Below, piece after piece: positions 1 to 7,427 of a DNA stretch of 64,000 nt. The position numbers and the translations under genes are program-made. A model generated the notes under the pieces. It made no database searches, was not told the origin of the DNA, and worked only from the letters and a program-made list of their open reading frames with translations. The DNA lies in assembly GCF_002327185.1 (NCBI RefSeq), contig NZ_CP018624.1, forward strand, positions 930,001-994,000, read 5' to 3'. This DNA is from Clostridium chauvoei (lineage in GTDB: Bacteria > Bacillota > Clostridia > Clostridiales > Clostridiaceae). Positions within the stretch are counted from its first letter, which is position 1. Each line of letters begins with the position of its first letter.

Positions 1-86
1 ATATATAAAAAGGTACCTAAATTTATTTTCATATAGGTATTATATATTGAAAGTTAGTAACATGAAAAATTAGGAGGAATAATATT

Positions 87-416
87 ATGAAAAAAGGATT
101 AATAGCTTTAATTTTAGGTACAATAATTATTGGTGGAGGAACAGTAGGAGTAAATGCTTTATCAAATAATGATTTTAGAAAAGAAATAGAAAACAAAAGT
201 TATTCAGACGATATAGATGATAAGTTAGAAGATGAAATGGAAAGAAAAGCATTAGAAGAAATAAAAGATAGATTAGGAATAAAAGATAATGAGTGGAGAA
301 CATATGATGAATTAGAAGATATAATTGAAAATAAATTAGGTATTGAGGATATTGAAGATTTAATAGAAAAAGAATTAGGTTTAGATAATAATGATGACAT
401 AGATGATATAGATTAA
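87..416 (+). CDS. Small secreted acidic protein, unknown function
   Basis: 109 aa. The first 25 residues form a plausible signal peptide: two lysines, a long I/L/G core, then a VNALS cleavage-type end. The mature part is very acidic and predicted mostly helical, with Asp/Glu/Ile-rich stretches (ELEDIIENKLGIEDIEDLI) that read like two related helical units, and an Asp-rich tail. There is no cysteine, lipobox or known catalytic motif. A GGAGG site (72-76) precedes the ATG. It is the first of three short lineage-type genes that lie just upstream of topB, each with its own spacing. I do not recognise the family; export is inferred from the leader only. Confidence 0.7.
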   Translation: MKKGLIALILGTIIIGGGTVGVNALSNNDFRKEIENKSYSDDIDDKLEDEMERKALEEIKDRLGIKDNEWRTYDELEDIIENKLGIEDIEDLIEKELGLDNNDDIDDID

Positions 417-422
417 GATAGA

Positions 423-462
423 TAGCTATAAATTTGGGTTTTATTACTTGGATTTATAGCTT
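423..462 (+). terminator. Probable intrinsic terminator of the acidic secreted protein gene
   Basis: An inverted repeat (GCTATAAAT ... ATTTATAGC) starts just after the stop codon and is followed by TTTTAAATTTT. The T tract is short, so efficiency is uncertain. Confidence 0.5.
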
Positions 463-541
463 TTAAATTTTAAAAATAAATATAATATATTATTTCAGAG
501 ATACTATTTAGTATAAAGTTTTATAGTATGGAGGATATTAT

Positions 542-1006
542 ATGGAGCAAGAAAATATAAATAATAAAATTTTTAGAAAATATATTATAGATTATCTAGG
601 AAAATATCATTTTTATGATGAAGAGGAGTTTAAAAAATCAAGAGATGATTGGGAATATATTTTAGATAATTTAAAGGAAAGTAACAGATTTGATTATAAT
701 GGATCATCCTTTACTTTTACTAAGTTTGGAAGCATATCAGAAGGAAAAACAGAAAAAGATGTAAGCATAGAGGTTGAAGATAATAATATAAATGTAAAAA
801 TAAATAATGAAACTGTACATTTAGATTTAATATATAAATTAGAAGTTAAAAAATTGGAAGATCATTTTAGAATTGCTACTAGAATAAGTGAAAAAGGAGA
901 CTCCATTTCTTGTTTATTATATATTAATTTAGAAGAGGGAGAAGATTTTATAGATTCATTAAATTATATAAAAAAATTACAACAAGAATATGCAAAACCT
1001 AGATAA
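542..1006 (+). CDS. Hypothetical cytosolic protein
   Basis: 154 aa, no signal peptide or membrane segment. Composition is typical for the genome (Asn, Ile, Lys and Glu rich). The N-terminal third looks helical; the middle, with alternating hydrophobic and charged residues (SIEVEDNNINVKINNETVHLDL), looks like beta strands. The ATG has a GGAGG site at 531-535. It is flanked by non-coding gaps on both sides, so it is probably monocistronic. I do not recognise the family and see no catalytic motif. Confidence 0.65.
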   Translation: MEQENINNKIFRKYIIDYLGKYHFYDEEEFKKSRDDWEYILDNLKESNRFDYNGSSFTFTKFGSISEGKTEKDVSIEVEDNNINVKINNETVHLDLIYKLEVKKLEDHFRIATRISEKGDSISCLLYINLEEGEDFIDSLNYIKKLQQEYAKPR

Positions 1007-1054
1007 TAAATGTCTTAAAAATGAGAATAAAAGAGAATTTTATTAATCGTAACA

Positions 1055-1082
1055 TTTACATTGCCTAAAAATAAGATATAAT
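1055..1082 (+). promoter_or_regulatory. Candidate sigma-A promoter for the lipoprotein gene
   Basis: TTTACA at 1055-1060 and a perfect TATAAT at 1077-1082 with a 16-base spacer, about 75 bases before the start codon at 1160. Confidence 0.55.
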
Positions 1083-1159
1083 AGGATATTTTAATATTGA
1101 ATATTTATTTTTAGGGAGTATAATAATTCTATTACATAAAGATTAGGGGGATTAACTTA

Positions 1160-1699
1160 ATGAAAAGAATAAAAGGAGTACTTAGCTCTATAATAATAGC
1201 TATGGTTTCAATAACATTAATTTCTTGTTCAGGCCCTATAAATGCACCAGAGGAAAAGCCTAAAAAAGAAGAAGCATCAAGTGATGCAGCTATATTTGAA
1301 AAGGTAAATGAAGTAATAGATAGTAAAAAAATATCTGAAAAAAAAGAAGAAATTAAAAATAAACTTAATGAAAATCAAAATGAAACTAAAGATATTATAA
1401 ATATTGATGATATTGATGAATTAAAGAGTACGTTGAAAGATACAAAAAAAAGTGTAGATAAATTAAAAACTTTTAATGATAAAGAAAAAATTGAAGCTAA
1501 CATAAATAACATAACTAATAACATTGATACTTTAAAAGAAAAAGTACAAAAAGATGGGAAAATAGATAGCAATATAAAAAGTGAAGTTGATGATTTAAAA
1601 AAATCAATTGAAGAAGTAACATCTAAGTTAGATAAAGAAAAAATTGATACTAATAAGTTAAATGAAATAAAAAATAAATTAGAAGATATAACCAATTAG
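1160..1699 (+). CDS. Lipoprotein with helical/coiled-coil body
   Basis: 179 aa. Residues 1-23 are a lipoprotein signal peptide ending in the lipobox LISC, so Cys23 should be lipidated and the protein anchored on the outer face of the membrane. After a short Pro/Lys/Glu linker the remainder is almost entirely Lys/Glu/Asp/Asn/Ile/Leu with heptad-like spacing, predicting long helices or a coiled coil. No enzymatic motif is visible. An AGGGGG ribosome site precedes the ATG and a good terminator follows. Function unknown; a cell-surface spacer or binding role would be a guess. Confidence 0.75.
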   Translation: MKRIKGVLSSIIIAMVSITLISCSGPINAPEEKPKKEEASSDAAIFEKVNEVIDSKKISEKKEEIKNKLNENQNETKDIINIDDIDELKSTLKDTKKSVDKLKTFNDKEKIEANINNITNNIDTLKEKVQKDGKIDSNIKSEVDDLKKSIEEVTSKLDKEKIDTNKLNEIKNKLEDITN

Positions 1700-1740
1700 T
1701 AAAAGCTATAGATCTTTAATAGGTCTATAGCTTTTTATTT
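1700..1740 (+). terminator. Intrinsic terminator after the lipoprotein gene
   Basis: AAAAGCTATAGA ... TCTATAGCTTTTT: a 12-base inverted repeat starting one base after the stop codon and ending in a T run. Confidence 0.85.
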
Positions 1741-1816
1741 TAATTAGAAAAGTTGATTAAATAACTTTTACATAGTACTATGAAGTATAGACGTTAAGAG
1801 AAGGAAGGAATTTATA

Positions 1817-4000
1817 ATGGGAAAAATATTAGTTTTAGCAGAAAAACCAAGTGTAGGTAGAGATATTGCTAAGGTTTTAAAGTGTAATCAAAATAAAGGT
1901 TCATATATTGAAGGAAATAAATATATAATAACATGGGCATTAGGTCATTTAGTAGGTCTTCAAGATCCAGAAGGATATGATAATAAGTATAAAACTTGGA
2001 GTATGGATACGTTACCTATGTTGCCTAAATATATGAAATTAACAGTTCTTAAAAAGACAGGAAAGCAATTTAATGAAGTAAAAAAGGTTATGACTAGAGG
2101 AGATGTAGATGAAATAATTATAGCAACAGATGCTGGAAGAGAAGGGGAACTTGTAGCACGTTGGATTATAGAAAAGATAGGATGTAAAAAGCCAATTAAG
2201 AGATTATGGATATCATCTCAAACTAATAAAGCTATTTTAGATGGATTTAATAATTTAAAGCCAGGAAAAGCCTATGAAAATCTTTATAAAGCAGCAGTAT
2301 GTAGAGCAGAAGCAGATTGGATTGTTGGTCTTAATGTAACAAGAGCGTTAACATGTAAATATAATGCACAACTTTCAGCAGGAAGAGTACAATCACCAAC
2401 TTTAGCAATGATAGTAGAAAGAGAAGAAGAAATAAAGAGCTTTAAACCTAAAGAATATCATACTATAAATGCAAAGTCAGATAAGTGTAATTTTACTTGG
2501 GTTAATAAAGATAATAATGGAAGAATTTTTGACTTAGAATTTAGTAAAAAGGTTGAAAATAAACTTAAAGGTTCAAATATAAATATAGTAAATGTTAATA
2601 GTAAGGATAAAAAAGCTTATCCTAAACCACTTTATGATTTAACAGAACTTCAAAGAGACTGTAATAGACTTTGGGGATTTTCTGCAAAACAAACTTTAAA
2701 TGTAATGCAAAGATTATATGAAAATTATAAGGTTTTAACATATCCAAGAACAGATTCAAGATATATAACTACAGATATAGTAGGAACTTTAAAAGATAGA
2801 ATAAAAGCAGTAGGTATTGGAGAATATAGAGCAATTTGTGAAAATCTTTTAAGAAAAGATATTAAAGGAAACAAGAGTTTTGTAGATAATTCAAAAGTAT
2901 CTGATCACCACGCTATAATTCCAACGGAAGAAAGAGGAAACTTAGCTCTTTTAAGTTCAGATGAAAGAAAAGTTTATGATTTAGTAGTAAAAAGATTTTT
3001 AAGTCATCTTATGTCAGCATATATTTATATAGAAACTACTTTAGAAGGAGAAGTAAACGGAGAAAGACTTCTAGCTAAAGGAAAAATAGAAAAGGATAAG
3101 GGATGGAAAAAGCTTTACGATAAAGTAGCTGAAGATGAATCTTCAGATGATATAAAAGAACAAACTCTTCCTGTTATAAATAAAGGAGAAGTTTTAAAGA
3201 TTAAAAATATAGAAGTCAAAAAGAACTTTACAACGCCACCAGCTAGATTTAATGAAGCTACATTACTTTCAGCAATGGAAAATCCACAAAAGTATGTTAA
3301 TGTAGATAAAGCCTCAGCTAAAACATTAAACGAAACAGGTGGACTTGGAACGGTTGCAACAAGAGCTGATATTATAGAAAAGTTATTTAATTCCTTTGTT
3401 ATAGAAAAGAAAGGAAAGGATATATATCCAACTTCAAAAGGAAAGCAACTTATAGAATTAGTTCCAAGGGATTTAAAATCTCCATTATTAACTGCTAAAT
3501 GGGAAAAAAGATTAGATGAAATAAGTAAAGGTAAATCAAACTCAAATGATTTTATGAAAGAAATGAGAAATTATTCAATCACTCTTGTTAATGACGTAAA
3601 ATCAGCTAATAGTAAATTTGTTCATGATAATAAGACAGGAAAGAAATGTCCTAATTGTGGTAAATATCTTCTTGAAGTTAAAGGGAAAAATGGAATAATG
3701 AATGTTTGCCAAGATAGAGAGTGTGGATATAGAGAAAGTGTAAGTAGAAATACTAATGCAAGATGTCCTGAATGCAAGAAGAAGTTAGAGCTTAGAGGGC
3801 ATGGTGAAGGTCAAATATATGTATGTCCAAATAATAATTGTACTTTTAGAGAAAAAGCATCAGTATTTAATAAAAGATTTGATAAAAAATCAGATAAAAT
3901 GAATAAAAGAGAAGTTAATAATATAATGAAAAAAATGAAAAAAGATGCAGAAGAGGATATAAATAATCCGTTTGCAGAACTTTTAAAAGGATTAAAATAA
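1817..4000 (+). CDS. topB: DNA topoisomerase III (type IA)
   Basis: 727 aa, full length for bacterial topoisomerase III. It relaxes negative supercoils and decatenates DNA by a single-strand passage mechanism. The N-terminal Toprim domain contains the metal-binding ATDAGREGE motif (about residues 103-111). The active-site tyrosine lies in TYPRTDSRY at Tyr309, which forms the covalent 5'-phosphotyrosine. The C-terminus carries two Cys4 zinc-ribbon-like modules (from Cys611: CPNC...CQDREC, then CPEC...CPNNNC), a common addition in Firmicutes. The gene has an AAGGAAGGAA ribosome site. The promoter of the mgtE leader starts only 8 bases after its stop, so it is probably transcribed alone. Confidence 0.96.
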   Translation: MGKILVLAEKPSVGRDIAKVLKCNQNKGSYIEGNKYIITWALGHLVGLQDPEGYDNKYKTWSMDTLPMLPKYMKLTVLKKTGKQFNEVKKVMTRGDVDEIIIATDAGREGELVARWIIEKIGCKKPIKRLWISSQTNKAILDGFNNLKPGKAYENLYKAAVCRAEADWIVGLNVTRALTCKYNAQLSAGRVQSPTLAMIVEREEEIKSFKPKEYHTINAKSDKCNFTWVNKDNNGRIFDLEFSKKVENKLKGSNINIVNVNSKDKKAYPKPLYDLTELQRDCNRLWGFSAKQTLNVMQRLYENYKVLTYPRTDSRYITTDIVGTLKDRIKAVGIGEYRAICENLLRKDIKGNKSFVDNSKVSDHHAIIPTEERGNLALLSSDERKVYDLVVKRFLSHLMSAYIYIETTLEGEVNGERLLAKGKIEKDKGWKKLYDKVAEDESSDDIKEQTLPVINKGEVLKIKNIEVKKNFTTPPARFNEATLLSAMENPQKYVNVDKASAKTLNETGGLGTVATRADIIEKLFNSFVIEKKGKDIYPTSKGKQLIELVPRDLKSPLLTAKWEKRLDEISKGKSNSNDFMKEMRNYSITLVNDVKSANSKFVHDNKTGKKCPNCGKYLLEVKGKNGIMNVCQDRECGYRESVSRNTNARCPECKKKLELRGHGEGQIYVCPNNNCTFREKASVFNKRFDKKSDKMNKREVNNIMKKMKKDAEEDINNPFAELLKGLK

Positions 4001-4007
4001 ATTTATA

Positions 4008-4036
4008 TTGACAGATGAGTTTTACTAATGTAATAT
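4008..4036 (+). promoter_or_regulatory. Promoter of the mgtE leader
   Basis: TTGACA (4008-4013), 17-base spacer, TAATAT (4031-4036). It sits directly after topB and about 20 bases before the M-box fold. Confidence 0.75.
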
Positions 4037-4055
4037 TAGTTAGTCAATGAAATAT

Positions 4056-4205
4056 AGAATTTGTTAGGTGAGGCTCCTATAAAGAAATACGTTGCTACCC
4101 AGAAAAATCTAGAGATTCCAATGGGTTAACAGAAATCATCGCGAAGGTGATTTTTAATGTAACTGACGATTGTCTACGCTCTATAGTGCTAAAGCTCTAC
4201 GAAAT
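4056..4205 (+). promoter_or_regulatory. M-box (ykoK) magnesium riboswitch
   Basis: The conserved M-box blocks are readable in order: GTTAGGTGAGGCTCCTATA near the 5' end, GTTGCTACCC, an internal hairpin, AATGGGTTAACAGAAATCATCGCG in two halves, a GAAGGTGATTTTTAATG arm, AACTGACGATTG and a closing GTGCTAAAGCTCTACG. This is the family that senses Mg2+ and controls mgtE and other Mg transporters, and the next large gene is mgtE. Part of the 3' end (GCTCTAC, 4194-4200) is complementary to GTAGAGC in the terminator loop (4231-4237), giving a plausible antiterminator: low Mg2+ should favour read-through. Confidence 0.93.
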
Positions 4206-4218
4206 AGAAGGATTGTAT

Positions 4219-4253
4219 AAGACTTTTTGTGTAGAGCAAAAAGTCTTTTTTAA
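4219..4253 (+). terminator. Mg2+-controlled terminator of the M-box leader
   Basis: AAGACTTTTTG ... CAAAAAGTCTT stem followed by a T run. It is the expression platform of the M-box and competes with pairing between 4194-4200 and 4231-4237. Confidence 0.88.
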
Positions 4254-4280
4254 TTTTTAAAGAAAAAGGAGATGGTATTA

Positions 4281-4370
4281 ATGGACTCGTATCTGGAGAG
4301 AAATTTGGATTTTAATAATTATTGGGGAGAATCTATTTATACCATGTATAATTTATTATCCCTAAATTAA
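4281..4370 (+). CDS. 29-codon leader reading frame between the M-box and mgtE
   Basis: ATG at 4281 is preceded by AAAGGAGATGG (good ribosome site, about 7-base spacing) and the frame runs 29 codons to TAA at 4368-4370, encoding MDSYLERNLDFNNYWGESIY followed by TMYNLLSLN. The mgtE ribosome site (AGGGAGG) begins right after the stop and mgtE starts 12 bases downstream, so coupling is possible. No signal peptide, proline run or known leader-peptide family is recognisable. It may be a second, translational layer of control over Mg2+ uptake, a small regulatory protein, or chance. Confidence 0.5.
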   Translation: MDSYLERNLDFNNYWGESIYTMYNLLSLN

Positions 4371-4382
4371 GGGAGGAAAATT

Positions 4383-5726
4383 ATGAAATTAGAAATGAGT
4401 AAAGACGAGTTAAGAAGATTTTTATTACATGCACCTCAAGATAAAATTATGAACTATATAGAAGAAATACATCCTGTAGATATATTAGATATATTAAGAG
4501 AAGATATAGAAGAGAGAAAAGATATATTAAATAGATTATCAGAAAAATTTATAGCAGCTATTATAGATGAAGCTGATGCAGAAGAAAAATATGACATACT
4601 TATGGAGTTTTCAGAAAATAAGCAAAAAAATATAGTTGAAGCAATGTCATCAGATGAATTAACAGATTTGCTTGGAATATTAGATGAGAGTCAAGCGAAT
4701 AAAATTTTAGCTAAAATGACTGATGAAGACGCAAGGATGGTACGTCAACTTCTAAGTTACGATCCTGATACAGCTGCAGGTATAATGGCTACTGAATTTA
4801 TATCAATAAAAGAAAATATGACAGTAAGAGAAACTTTTAAATATTTACAATTAACAGCTAAGGATACAGAAAATATATATGATTTATATGTAATAAATTC
4901 TTTAGATAAGTTAAAAGGTGTAGTTTCTTTAAAGGATATAGCTACAAGCAATTTTGATACTTTAATTTCAGATATAGTACAAGAAAATTTAGAGAGTATT
5001 CCTTATAATATGGATAAGGAGGAAGTAGGACATAGATTTGAAAAGTATGGTTATTTAACAATGCCAGTTGTAGATAGCTTTAATAGACTTTTAGGAATAA
5101 TAACAGTAGATGATGTAATGCAAATTTTAAGGGATGAAAATACAGAAGATATACATCGTCTTGGTGGAGTTGCAGAAGGAGAAAAGATTAACGGAACTTT
5201 GGAGGAATCTATAAAGAGTAGATTACCATGGCTTTTTATAAATCTTTTAACTGCTATTTTAGCATCATCAATAGTAGGAATATTTGAAGGAACTATTGAA
5301 AAAGTAGTTTCACTTGCAACATTTATGCCTATAGTTGCAGGAATGGGTGGAAATGCAGGAACTCAAACATTAACAATTATAGTTAGAGGATTAGCCCTTG
5401 GAGAATTAAATTATAAAAATGTAAAGCGTGTATTATTTAAAGAGATAGGTGTGGGTGCAGTTACAGGTTTAGTTATAGGATTGATAATTGCAATTTTAGG
5501 TTATTTCTGGGAAGGAAAAATTATATTTGGAGTTGTAATAGGTATAGCTATGCTTTTAAATATGATTGTTGCAACTATTTCAGGTTTCTTAGTTCCAATT
5601 ATATTAAAGAAACTTAAGGTGGATCCAGCTTTAGCTTCATCAGTATTTGTTACTACATTTACAGATGTTTTAGGATTTTTCTTCTTCCTAGGATTAGCAA
5701 CAATATTTATACATCAATTGATGTAA
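4383..5726 (+). CDS. mgtE: Magnesium transporter/channel MgtE
   Basis: 447 aa, usual length. The order of domains is that of MgtE: an acidic helical N domain (about 1-130), a CBS pair (about 135-260, ending in VDDVMQIL), a connecting helix, then five membrane segments from about 285 to the end. The pore region GMGGNAGTQT, a family signature, is clear at about residues 320-330. MgtE homodimers conduct Mg2+ across the membrane and close when cytosolic Mg2+ fills the N and CBS domains. The M-box upstream adds transcriptional control by the same ion. The ribosome site AGGGAGG overlaps the end of the 29-codon leader frame. Confidence 0.96.
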   Translation: MKLEMSKDELRRFLLHAPQDKIMNYIEEIHPVDILDILREDIEERKDILNRLSEKFIAAIIDEADAEEKYDILMEFSENKQKNIVEAMSSDELTDLLGILDESQANKILAKMTDEDARMVRQLLSYDPDTAAGIMATEFISIKENMTVRETFKYLQLTAKDTENIYDLYVINSLDKLKGVVSLKDIATSNFDTLISDIVQENLESIPYNMDKEEVGHRFEKYGYLTMPVVDSFNRLLGIITVDDVMQILRDENTEDIHRLGGVAEGEKINGTLEESIKSRLPWLFINLLTAILASSIVGIFEGTIEKVVSLATFMPIVAGMGGNAGTQTLTIIVRGLALGELNYKNVKRVLFKEIGVGAVTGLVIGLIIAILGYFWEGKIIFGVVIGIAMLLNMIVATISGFLVPIILKKLKVDPALASSVFVTTFTDVLGFFFFLGLATIFIHQLM

Positions 5727-5737
5727 ATTATTTAGTA

Positions 5738-5766
5738 TTTACAATAGAAAAAATATATAGTACAAT
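5738..5766 (+). promoter_or_regulatory. Promoter of the fluoride-riboswitch transcript
   Basis: TTTACA (5738-5743), 17-base spacer, TACAAT (5761-5766), placed shortly before the aptamer. Confidence 0.65.
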
Positions 5767-5776
5767 ATATAAATAT

Positions 5777-5830
5777 TATATAGGTGATGGAGTTCACCAT
5801 TAAATGCTTAAGAAGCTAATGACTCCTACT
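5777..5830 (+). promoter_or_regulatory. Fluoride riboswitch (crcB motif)
   Basis: The compact crcB-motif aptamer is complete: ATAGGTGATGGAGTTCACC (first stem-loop with the GGTGATGG and TTCACC arms), the ATTAA junction, a short TGCTTAAGAAGCTAATG stem, and CTCCTAC, which forms the pseudoknot/closing strand. This family binds fluoride and turns on fluoride-resistance genes. The 3' strand of the aptamer is also the 5' arm of the terminator, the usual on-switch architecture. Confidence 0.92.
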
Positions 5831-5862
5831 CTTTTTAAAAAGGGTAGGAGTCTATTTTTTTT
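5820..5862 (+). terminator. Terminator of the fluoride riboswitch
   Basis: GACTCCTACTC ... GGGTAGGAGTC stem followed by TATTTTTTTT. Its 5' arm overlaps the aptamer 3' strand, so fluoride binding should prevent it forming. Confidence 0.88.
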
Positions 5863-5895
5863 AGATAAAATAATACAATAGAAGGAGATAAATAT

Positions 5896-7128
5896 ATGAC
5901 ATTTTTAATTTCAATTTTAAGTTTAATAATTATTGGAGTATTAGCATCTTATAGTGGAAAATTAGTAGAAAAAATAAAGCTACCATCATTAATAGGAATG
6001 ATGATAATAGGGATGGTTATAGGGCCAACATTTTTAAATTTAGTACCTGTGGAGGTAATAAATATTTCTCCTATTATAAAAGATATTGCATTAGTAACTG
6101 TTCTTTTTATAGGAGGTCTTGGAATAAGTTTAAGTCAAATGAAAGAAATAGGAAGACCAGCTATTTTGTTAAGTATAATTCCAGCTACTTTAGAGGGACT
6201 TACAATAGCATTTTTATCTACGTATTTATTAGATTTTACTTTCATACAAGGAGCTATTTTAGGTTTTATAATTGCAGCTGTAAGTCCAGCTGTGTTAGTT
6301 CCATCTATGATTTCATTAATTGATAGAAAACTTGGTGAAGATAAAGCTATTCCTCAAATGTTATTAGTAGGTGCTTCTGCTGATGATACAATAGCAATTA
6401 CATTATTTACAACATTTTTAGGTGTATATGTACAAGGCCTAGATGGGAAAAATATTTCTATAATGAAACAAATAAGCATGATTCCAATTACTATAGGATT
6501 AAGTATTTTTATAGGATGGTTTTTGGCTAAAATAACAACATATTTATTAAAGTACATAAATAGAAAATCTATAAAGGTTTTATTTGCCTATGCTTTATGT
6601 ATTGCAATGAGGGTAATAGAAAAAAAGTTTGAAATTCAATTATTTAATTCGCTACTTACAATAATGATTTATGGCTTTTTCTTAAGAAATTATGTGGAAG
6701 AAGTATCAAGGGATATAATTAAGGTAATGAATAAAATATGGTCTATAGGGAAAATATATTTATTTGCATTTGTTGGAATGGCTATAAATCCAAGTTTAGT
6801 AGGAGAGTTTTTTGTTATTGGGATAGTTCTATTAATTTTTTCTTTAAGCATTAGGTCTATAGGAGTATTAATTTCGCTTTTAGGAACCAATCTTAATAAA
6901 AAAGAAAAACTTTTTTGTATTATAGCTTATTTACCTAAAGCAACAGTACAATCAGCAAAAGCAGGAATTCCACTTCAAATGGGTGTAGTAGGAGGAGAAA
7001 TAATGCAAGCTATAGCAATTTTAAGTGTTTTAATAACTGCACCTATAGGAGCAATTGGAATTAAATTAACTTCTGGAAAGTGGTTAAGCAAAGGACAGAA
7101 AATGATTACAATTAAAATAAATATATAA
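5896..7128 (+). CDS. CPA-type cation/proton antiporter under fluoride control
   Basis: 410 aa, almost entirely membrane helices (about 11-12), with the layout of the Na+/H+ exchanger domain (CPA1/CPA2). Recognisable points are the early PSLIGMMIIGMVIGP helix pair, the AAVSPAVLVPSM region and the ASADDTIAITLF segment, where the paired acidic residues of this fold are expected. There is no TrkA-C or RCK extension, so the protein is shorter than Kef-type exchangers. The fluoride riboswitch just upstream suggests a role in fluoride tolerance. Antiporter-like genes are known partners of this riboswitch besides crcB/Fluc and CLC-F. The ion carried cannot be read from sequence. Confidence 0.88.
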   Translation: MTFLISILSLIIIGVLASYSGKLVEKIKLPSLIGMMIIGMVIGPTFLNLVPVEVINISPIIKDIALVTVLFIGGLGISLSQMKEIGRPAILLSIIPATLEGLTIAFLSTYLLDFTFIQGAILGFIIAAVSPAVLVPSMISLIDRKLGEDKAIPQMLLVGASADDTIAITLFTTFLGVYVQGLDGKNISIMKQISMIPITIGLSIFIGWFLAKITTYLLKYINRKSIKVLFAYALCIAMRVIEKKFEIQLFNSLLTIMIYGFFLRNYVEEVSRDIIKVMNKIWSIGKIYLFAFVGMAINPSLVGEFFVIGIVLLIFSLSIRSIGVLISLLGTNLNKKEKLFCIIAYLPKATVQSAKAGIPLQMGVVGGEIMQAIAILSVLITAPIGAIGIKLTSGKWLSKGQKMITIKINI

Positions 7129-7243
7129 AATTTATACTAATTAAGGAAAAAAAGATATAAAATGGTATACAAATTTTAAAAGTGTGATAAAATATATAAG
7201 TATTTAATTTTTGATAAAAAGAGAAATAGGAGTGGTATGGTTT

Positions 7244-7381
7244 ATGAAAAATAATAATTTATCTTTTCAATGTAATAAGTGTGGACATATTTTAAATAGT
7301 ACAGGAAAAAATAGTTTAGTTATGTGTCCAGAGTGCAAAAATATAAAGAAGGTAGAGAATATTAATTATGTGGAAGGGTAA
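7244..7381 (+). CDS. 45-residue zinc-ribbon protein
   Basis: ATG at 7244 with an AGGAG site at 7228-7232. The protein has two Cys pairs, CNKCGH (from Cys10) and CPEC (from Cys28), spaced as in a rubredoxin/zinc-ribbon knuckle, so it should bind one Zn2+. It ends in a short charged tail. It sits between the antiporter and a convergent two-component system, ahead of a bidirectional terminator. Function unknown; such tiny ribbons can be nucleic-acid or protein adaptors. Confidence 0.65.
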   Translation: MKNNNLSFQCNKCGHILNSTGKNSLVMCPECKNIKKVENINYVEG

Positions 7382-7386
7382 AAAGC

Positions 7387-7427
7387 AAGTAGTAGATTTA
7401 AACTTTTAAATCTACTACTACTTTTTT
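7387..7427. terminator. Bidirectional intrinsic terminator
   Basis: AGTAGTAGATTTA ... TAAATCTACTACT, a 13-base perfect stem with a T run on the + side and an A run (T run on -) on the other. It separates the zinc-ribbon gene from the convergent histidine kinase gene. Confidence 0.85.

Noticed and set aside
4016-4280. Small protein-coding genes on the reverse strand of the M-box region
   Set aside because: The region is explained by the leader RNA fold, and no ribosome site supports a reverse frame.
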